From assembly GCA_049517655.1 (NCBI GenBank), contig JBEKRQ010000003.1:310001-374000 (forward strand): a stretch of DNA of 64,000 nucleotides, read 5' to 3'. The number at the start of each line of letters is the position of its first letter. Within the stretch, counting starts at the first letter, position 1. The DNA is from UBA11358 sp049517655 (GTDB taxonomy: Bacteria; Verrucomicrobiota; Verrucomicrobiia; Limisphaerales; UBA11358). The notes below the pieces were generated by a model. The model saw only the letters and a list, made by a program, of their open reading frames with translations. It searched no databases and was not told where the DNA came from. A program made the translations under genes and the position numbers. Of this stretch, positions 59,601 through 64,000 are shown in pieces.

Positions 59601-59648
59601 GCTTATGGCTCGAAGTTGGGATTTGTAATAACTCTAACGAAACCGAAC

Positions 59649-60116
59649 GTGGATCTTAAAGATATTAAGGCTATCATTGACCTGATGAAGAAAAACTCCA
59701 TCACGGAGTTTGAGTTGGAAAGGCAGGATTCCAAAATCAGGTTAAAACGCGGATTGAATGGTGGGTCTCTCCCAGCCGTTCAATACGAGGATCCGACGTT
59801 ACCTCCGCCCAGTCAACCGGCGGTCCCTGTTTTATCAACATCTCCTGTGGTTGCGCCACAAGCTGTGGCGACGGGTGAAATTGAGATTAAATCGCCAATG
59901 ATTGGCACATTTTACCGGGCACCGTCTCCCGAGGCCAACAGCTATGTTGAAATTGGCACTGAGGTCAATCCTGATACCGTCGTTTGCATCATTGAAGCGA
60001 TGAAAGTGATGAATGAAATTAAGGCGGAAGTAAAAGGCGTCATCACCCAGGTTTTAGTTGAAAATGCCAAGCCGGTGGAATTTGGCCAACCCTTGTTCAA
60101 AGCACGTTCGGCTTGA
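59649..60116 (+). CDS. accB: Biotin carboxyl carrier protein of acetyl-CoA carboxylase
   Basis: 155 aa from the GTG at 59649, which gives the usual start (M)DLKDIKAIIDLMKKNSITEF; a TTG at 59616 would add 11 residues. The Pro-rich linker (about 45-75) leads to the biotinyl domain with IEAMKVMNEIKAEV; the biotinylated Lys is residue 119. It carries CO2 between AccC and AccA/AccD. accC follows after 46 bases. Confidence 0.94.
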   Translation: MDLKDIKAIIDLMKKNSITEFELERQDSKIRLKRGLNGGSLPAVQYEDPTLPPPSQPAVPVLSTSPVVAPQAVATGEIEIKSPMIGTFYRAPSPEANSYVEIGTEVNPDTVVCIIEAMKVMNEIKAEVKGVITQVLVENAKPVEFGQPLFKARSA

Positions 60117-60162
60117 AAGGGAAAACCGTACTCATTGACCCATTCGCTCCCACTAAAAGTCC

Positions 60163-61545
60163 ATGTTCGAAAAAATCCTGGTCGCCAATCGCGGTGAGAT
60201 TGCTGTTCGGATTATTCGCGCTTGCAAGGAGTTGAACATCCGAACAGTGGCTGTTTATTCCAAGGCGGATGTGAACTCAATGCACGTGCAACTGGCCGAT
60301 GAAGCCATTTGTATCGGTGAGGCACCATCAGCGGAAAGTTATTTGCGCATTGACCGAATTATAAGCGCAGCGGAAGTAATGGATGTGGATGCGATTCATC
60401 CCGGCTACGGTTTTCTTTCTGAGAACCCTCATTTTGTTGAAGTCTGTTCAAGTTGTAATATTCGCTTCATAGGACCCAGCCCACGCGCCATGCAATTGTT
60501 GGAAGATAAGGCAGTCAGCCGTGCGCTGGCCAAAAAAGCTGGTGTGCCAACGCCACCGGGTTCGGAAGGCGCTGTTGAGAAAGAACAGGAAGCATTAGCC
60601 ATCGCCAAACGCATTGGTTATCCGGTGATGATTAAGGCTGTGGCTGGCGGCGGCGGACGCGGGATGCGCACGGCGCATAATGATATTTCGCTGGTGAAGG
60701 GTTATCACACGGCGCGAACCGAAGCGGAAAAGGCGTTTGGCAATTCAGGCGTCTATATCGAGAAATTCATCGAAAATCCGCATCACATTGAAATTCAAAT
60801 TCTTGGCGATCAAAAGGGTCGCATCATTCATCTGGGAGAGCGTGATTGTTCCATTCAACGCCGCAACCAAAAACTTATTGAAGAGTCACCGTCGCCGTTG
60901 TTGGAATACAAGTTTCGCAAACTGCGAGACAAAATCGGCAAGGCCGCCGTGAAAATTGCCGAGGCGGCGCACTACACCAACGCCGGCACGGTTGAATTTG
61001 TTGTGGACAGCCGCGGCAATTTTTATTTCCTCGAAGTCAACAAACGAATTCAAGTCGAGCACCCTGTTACCGAGGAAGTTACCGGCATTGACCTCGTGCG
61101 TTATCAAATCTTGCTCGCGATGGGCGAATCGTTGCAACATTCACAGAGCGACATCCAAATCAAAGGCCACGCTATTGAATGCCGCATTAATGCCGAAGAC
61201 CCGTTTGATGGCTTTCGTCCCAGCCCTGGTCGCATTGAAATGTATTTTCAACCCGGCGGACGGGGTGTGCGCGTGGATACGCATGCTTACGCGGGTTATA
61301 CGATTCCGCCGACTTATGACTCGATGATTGGCAAACTTATCACGAGCGGCGATGATCGGCGTGAGGCCATGGATCGAATGAACTGCGCACTTTCCGAATA
61401 CATGATTACAGGCATCAAGACAAATGTCTCCTTTCAGCAAGCTGTCATGCAGGATCCGAATTTCCGGCGCGGTGTTTATTCAACCGGCTTTGTCGAGCAA
61501 TTACTGGGTGGCGCACGGCGGGAGCTGATTGATGAAAAAAGTTAA
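60163..61545 (+). CDS. accC: Biotin carboxylase subunit of acetyl-CoA carboxylase
   Basis: 460 aa. ILVANRGEIAVRIIRACKEL at the start, the ATP-grasp Gly-rich loop KAVAGGGGRGMRTA near 160, ERDCSIQRRNQKLIEESPS, and EVNKRIQVEHPVTEEVTGID near the catalytic site. It carboxylates biotin on AccB at the cost of ATP. It is the last gene of the unit. Confidence 0.97.
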   Translation: MFEKILVANRGEIAVRIIRACKELNIRTVAVYSKADVNSMHVQLADEAICIGEAPSAESYLRIDRIISAAEVMDVDAIHPGYGFLSENPHFVEVCSSCNIRFIGPSPRAMQLLEDKAVSRALAKKAGVPTPPGSEGAVEKEQEALAIAKRIGYPVMIKAVAGGGGRGMRTAHNDISLVKGYHTARTEAEKAFGNSGVYIEKFIENPHHIEIQILGDQKGRIIHLGERDCSIQRRNQKLIEESPSPLLEYKFRKLRDKIGKAAVKIAEAAHYTNAGTVEFVVDSRGNFYFLEVNKRIQVEHPVTEEVTGIDLVRYQILLAMGESLQHSQSDIQIKGHAIECRINAEDPFDGFRPSPGRIEMYFQPGGRGVRVDTHAYAGYTIPPTYDSMIGKLITSGDDRREAMDRMNCALSEYMITGIKTNVSFQQAVMQDPNFRRGVYSTGFVEQLLGGARRELIDEKS

Positions 61546-61635
61546 AAATCGTTTCACTTTATGTTAATTTCGAGCGACTGTTCTCTTGGTTGGGATGGTG
61601 TTTTTAGTCCGGTTTTTATTTTTTTGAATAAGGAT

Positions 61636-61663
61636 TTGACAACCGCCGGATGCCGGTTATTCT
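61636..61663 (+). promoter_or_regulatory. Candidate sigma-70 promoter
   Basis: A consensus TTGACA (61636-61641), 16-base spacer and TATTCT (61658-61663) lie 16 bases before the ATG of the Pro-rich protein gene. The short leader has little room for a ribosome site. Confidence 0.5.
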
Positions 61664-61678
61664 ATTTCACCAAACATT

Positions 61679-62152
61679 ATGGCTGAGATTCCTCCGAACA
61701 TTCCAGGTGCTTCCACGGGCATTGTGCTGCCGCCGAAAAAAGAAACCGGCAAAGTTCAGCCCAAAAAAGAAACCGTTCGCATCAGTTTACCATCCAAGCC
61801 GTCCACTGCGCCGACAATTAAATTGCCCACGCTTCCACCCGGCGGCCCAACTGGTGCGCCGAGTGCCGTGTCATCCATTTCAACTCCCACGCAAGCCGTT
61901 TCAGCTCCCACGCAAGCCGTTTCAGTTCCCGCGCAAACTGTGCCTCGTGCAACTGCTGTGCCTCGTGCAACTGCTGCGCCCGCTACTCTACCACGTTCCG
62001 CTCCGGTAGTGCGGCAAGCTGCGCATGCTGCTGTTCCAACGATCAGCCCGCTGGATCAAATTCTTGTCATTGCCGCGGCAGTGACCGGACTGTTCGTCAT
62101 CGTCACAACGGTTTGGATGATGCTGATTCTGAGCGGCGCGGTGAATCAGTAA
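61679..62152 (+). CDS. Pro/Ala-rich membrane-anchored hypothetical protein
   Basis: 157 aa. The first 120 residues are disordered Pro/Ala/Thr/Val with short tandem repeats (TQAVSAPTQAVSVP; VPRATAVPRATA). One membrane helix (about 128-151) is near the C-terminus. The start AEIPPNIPGASTGIVLPPKKET looks conserved. Function unknown. It lies between accC and trxA and has its own promoter candidate. Confidence 0.7.
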   Translation: MAEIPPNIPGASTGIVLPPKKETGKVQPKKETVRISLPSKPSTAPTIKLPTLPPGGPTGAPSAVSSISTPTQAVSAPTQAVSVPAQTVPRATAVPRATAAPATLPRSAPVVRQAAHAAVPTISPLDQILVIAAAVTGLFVIVTTVWMMLILSGAVNQ

Positions 62153-62187
62153 TTGGGTGCGACAACCGTATTTTTCTCGCTTGGCGT

Positions 62188-62520
62188 ATGGCTTCTCCAT
62201 TGATTGTCACGCTCACACAGGAAAATTTTGCCCATCAAGTTTTGCAATCACCAGAGCCCATGCTCGTGGATTTCTGGGCTGAATGGTGTGGCCCGTGTAA
62301 AATGATCGCCCCGCTTCTTGACGAACTCGCCGTCGAATACGACGGCAAAGTGAAAATCGGCAAGGTCAATGTTGACGAACAACAGTTGCTCGCCGCCGAA
62401 TATGGCATTCGCGCCATTCCCACGTTGCTCGTTTTCCACAACGGCCAGGTTGCCGACCAGATTGTCGGCGCGCGCAGCAAACGGGAATTTAAAGCCAGTC
62501 TCGACAGCGTCGTGGCCTGA
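62188..62520 (+). CDS. trxA: Thioredoxin
   Basis: 110 aa from the ATG at 62188. The active site is FWAEWCGPCKM (Cys pair near residues 34 and 37), with the cis-Pro block IRAIPTLLVFHNGQ. It is a cytoplasmic disulfide reductase; no signal peptide. A longer open frame from 62113 overlaps the previous gene and is not used. Confidence 0.95.
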   Translation: MASPLIVTLTQENFAHQVLQSPEPMLVDFWAEWCGPCKMIAPLLDELAVEYDGKVKIGKVNVDEQQLLAAEYGIRAIPTLLVFHNGQVADQIVGARSKREFKASLDSVVA

Positions 62521-62547
62521 CCGCTGCCGGTCCCGCGAGGCGGGGTT

Positions 62548-63561
62548 ATGCCACTCATCATCTCGCCCCGACAATTTGTCCAGCGGGCCGAGTTGTATCA
62601 TCAACTCAATCAGCTCACGTCCGCAGGAGTTCCCATCGTTCGCGCACTGGAGCAAATCGAACGCCGGCCGCCCGCCTCTGCCTACCACAAGCCGTTGCAA
62701 CGCCTGCTCAATGAAATCGCCCAAGGCGCAACGCTGGCCGGATCATTGCGACGTCTCGACTGGTTGCCCGAGTTCGACCTGGCGTTGATTGGGGCCGGCG
62801 AACAGAGCGGGCGACTCGACGCCTGTTTCCGCCTGCTCGCCGATTATTACAACGACCGCGCCCGGGTCATCCGGCAGGTGATTTCCCAGCTCATTTACCC
62901 CGTCGGGCTGATTCATTTGGCCGCCTTCGTTTTTCTAATTATTCTTCCGTTCGCCGCGTCGCAGTTCAATGCCAGCCTGCCCCTCCTGTTCGCCAAAGCC
63001 GTACTCATTCTCTCACCACTTTATGGCGCCGTCGCCTTGATGATTTACGCTACGCAAAGCAAACACGGTGAAAACTGGCGCGCATGGATCGAAGCTTTCT
63101 GGCGTTTGGTCCCCATCCTGGGCAAGGCCCGCCATGACCTTGCCCTGTCCCGGCTCGCCGCGGCGCTTGAATCGCTCATCAGCGCCGGGGTCAACATCTT
63201 TGAAGCTTGGGACCTGGCCGCCACCGCCAGCGGCTCGCCCGCCCTGCGCCGTGCCGTCGCCGCTTGGAAACCGCAAGTGGTTGCCGGTCAAATGCCATCC
63301 GAAGCTGTCAACCTCTGCCCGCTTTTCCCGGAAACTTTTGCCAACCTTTACGCCAGCGGCGAAGTCAGCGGCAAACTGGATGAAACGCTCCGCCGTCTAA
63401 ACCGGCTTTACAATGAGGACGGCACACGCAAGCTGAACGCCTTCGCAACTTGGACGCCACGGCTTGTTTATCTGCTGGTCGCGCTGATGATCGGTTACAA
63501 GGTTGTCCAATTCTGGTCGGGTTACTTCAATCAAATCTCAACCATCACCAACGGGTTTTAA
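62548..63561 (+). CDS. Type II secretion/type IV pilus inner-membrane protein, GspF/PilC-like
   Basis: 337 aa, shorter than the usual 400. Two GspF domains are visible: QRAELYHQLNQLTSAGVPIV (about 10-120) with a helix at 118-145, and LALSRLAAALESLISAGVNIFEAWD (about 215-300) with a last helix near 310-325. The N-terminal cytoplasmic extension is missing. No secretion ATPase, secretin or pseudopilin gene is nearby, so the gene is isolated. Confidence 0.82.
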   Translation: MPLIISPRQFVQRAELYHQLNQLTSAGVPIVRALEQIERRPPASAYHKPLQRLLNEIAQGATLAGSLRRLDWLPEFDLALIGAGEQSGRLDACFRLLADYYNDRARVIRQVISQLIYPVGLIHLAAFVFLIILPFAASQFNASLPLLFAKAVLILSPLYGAVALMIYATQSKHGENWRAWIEAFWRLVPILGKARHDLALSRLAAALESLISAGVNIFEAWDLAATASGSPALRRAVAAWKPQVVAGQMPSEAVNLCPLFPETFANLYASGEVSGKLDETLRRLNRLYNEDGTRKLNAFATWTPRLVYLLVALMIGYKVVQFWSGYFNQISTITNGF

Positions 63562-63672
63562 TTCCGCTTTGCGCACCGGACTCTTGCCAATTACTTTCGT
63601 CGCGTTTTTACAACACGGACGTGGAATTGCAGCGTATACTGGAATTGCTGTAACCGCAGCGGGAGGTCGCGA

Positions 63673-64000
63673 CTACGACTCATCCTGCCGGCTGAATTCG
63701 CGAATCGCGGCCCTCCACCACGGTCCGAGTGATTCCCTCGGACACAGCCATGATTGCCGATGCAGCCAGACCATCGTGTGTGCATCGACCATGATCAAAA
63801 GCCGTTCAGCGGCGGCCAGCTTGTTCGGCCCATCAGCGAGCAGTTTTTCGGCGAGTGCACGAACAGCCGGACTGCCAACGCCGAGTTTGTTCAATTGCTC
63901 GGCGTAAATCGGATTCAATTTTTTCTCGCGTAAAAGTGAAACATGAATCGCGTTGACGTAAGGGTCGAGCACGGCTTTGGCCAGACCGGAATGCGGGCGG
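63673..64000 (-). CDS. Glucans biosynthesis glucosyltransferase OpgH/MdoH-like, C-terminal fragment
   Basis: The frame is open from the window edge to a TAG at 63675-63673; about 109 residues are seen. LAKAVLDPYVNAIHVSLLR, then LAEKLLADGP and MVWLHRQSWLCP resemble the C-terminal cytoplasmic tail of OpgH, which polymerises periplasmic glucans from UDP-glucose. The glycosyltransferase domain lies outside the window, so the call rests on the tail only. Confidence 0.6.
   Translation of the reverse strand, partial: RPHSGLAKAVLDPYVNAIHVSLLREKKLNPIYAEQLNKLGVGSPAVRALAEKLLADGPNKLAAAERLLIMVDAHTMVWLHRQSWLCPRESLGPWWRAAIREFSRQDES

Noticed and set aside
62113..62187. 25 extra codons before trxA
   Set aside because: They overlap the end of the Pro-rich protein gene; thioredoxin normally starts at the ATG chosen at 62188.

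Overview
The window looks like a chromosomal stretch of a Verrucomicrobiota bacterium, probably from the Pedosphaera/Limisphaera side of the phylum. This is inferred from gene content, not from a marker search. The supporting points are a hopanoid gene cluster at the left edge, Gram-negative envelope genes (lpxD, an OpgH-like end fragment), triple SPFH membrane proteins, an N-terminal-half carB, and the very characteristic small dispersed repeats. Coding density is high, base composition is moderately GC-rich, and no prophage, transposase or CRISPR array was seen.

Layout. 1-1498 (+): end of a squalene/phytoene synthase, hpnK and a small DMT/SMR-type membrane protein. 1562-20206 (-): a long minus-strand run holding a nucleoside phosphorylase-family protein, a PolB-like 3'-5' exonuclease, rimO, an ABC-2 export module with a companion protein, a heavy-metal P-type ATPase, three consecutive SPFH (HflK/HflC-like) proteins, a second ABC-2 permease carrying an EF-hand loop, and purL, an unknown membrane protein, purQ and purS. 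20325-24935 (+): zwf, pgl, accA and manA. 24944-29940 (-): a small protein, YqgE/AlgH, transketolase, tRNA-Arg(CCG), a Spy/LTxxQ-like protein and hemL. 30027-35874: Gfo/Idh/MocA oxidoreductase, DUF192 lipoprotein, recA, an unknown 550-aa protein and a DEAD-box helicase.

35911-44033 is an accessory zone threaded through housekeeping genes. It holds a two-gene type II restriction-modification system, ruvB, a SAM methyltransferase, the N-terminal half of carB, and a second restriction-modification pair of the BsuBI/PstI family. 44123-48080: an unknown protein flanked by direct repeats, secreted MsrB, a YebC-family regulator and lysS. 48131-55263 is a metal-resistance island. A minus-strand trio in the order anti-sigma-like, CnrX-like sensor, ECF sigma factor (the order of cnrYXH) faces a plus-strand set: YHS-like metal-binding protein, Cys-rich secreted protein, a CusB-like adaptor lacking its hairpin/lipoyl core, and a CusA-type pump with the three-methionine Cu(I)/Ag(I) site. 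55569-64000: a small membrane protein, lpxD, a second Gfo/Idh/MocA gene, a partly duplicated tRNA-Leu(CAG) locus, aroQ, accB-accC behind a terminator-like leader, a Pro-rich membrane protein, trxA, a GspF/PilC-like protein and the end of an OpgH-like glucosyltransferase.

The most striking content is two families of small repeats. (i) Palindromic double-hairpin elements of about 50-120 bp have termini like GGTAGGGC...GCCCTACC and complementary loops TGTCCYCA / TGGGGACA. They lie between genes and also in frame inside purL (twice), hemL and carB, and one supplies the stop codon of the sigma factor gene. They resemble Rickettsia palindromic elements in behaviour. (ii) Heptanucleotide tracts (for example AAATCCG, AATTGCG, TTCTGAC) sit inside or at the start of hpnK, the phosphorylase-family gene, rimO (three times) and an ABC ATPase gene, where they encode seven-residue peptide repeats such as NPQSAIR.
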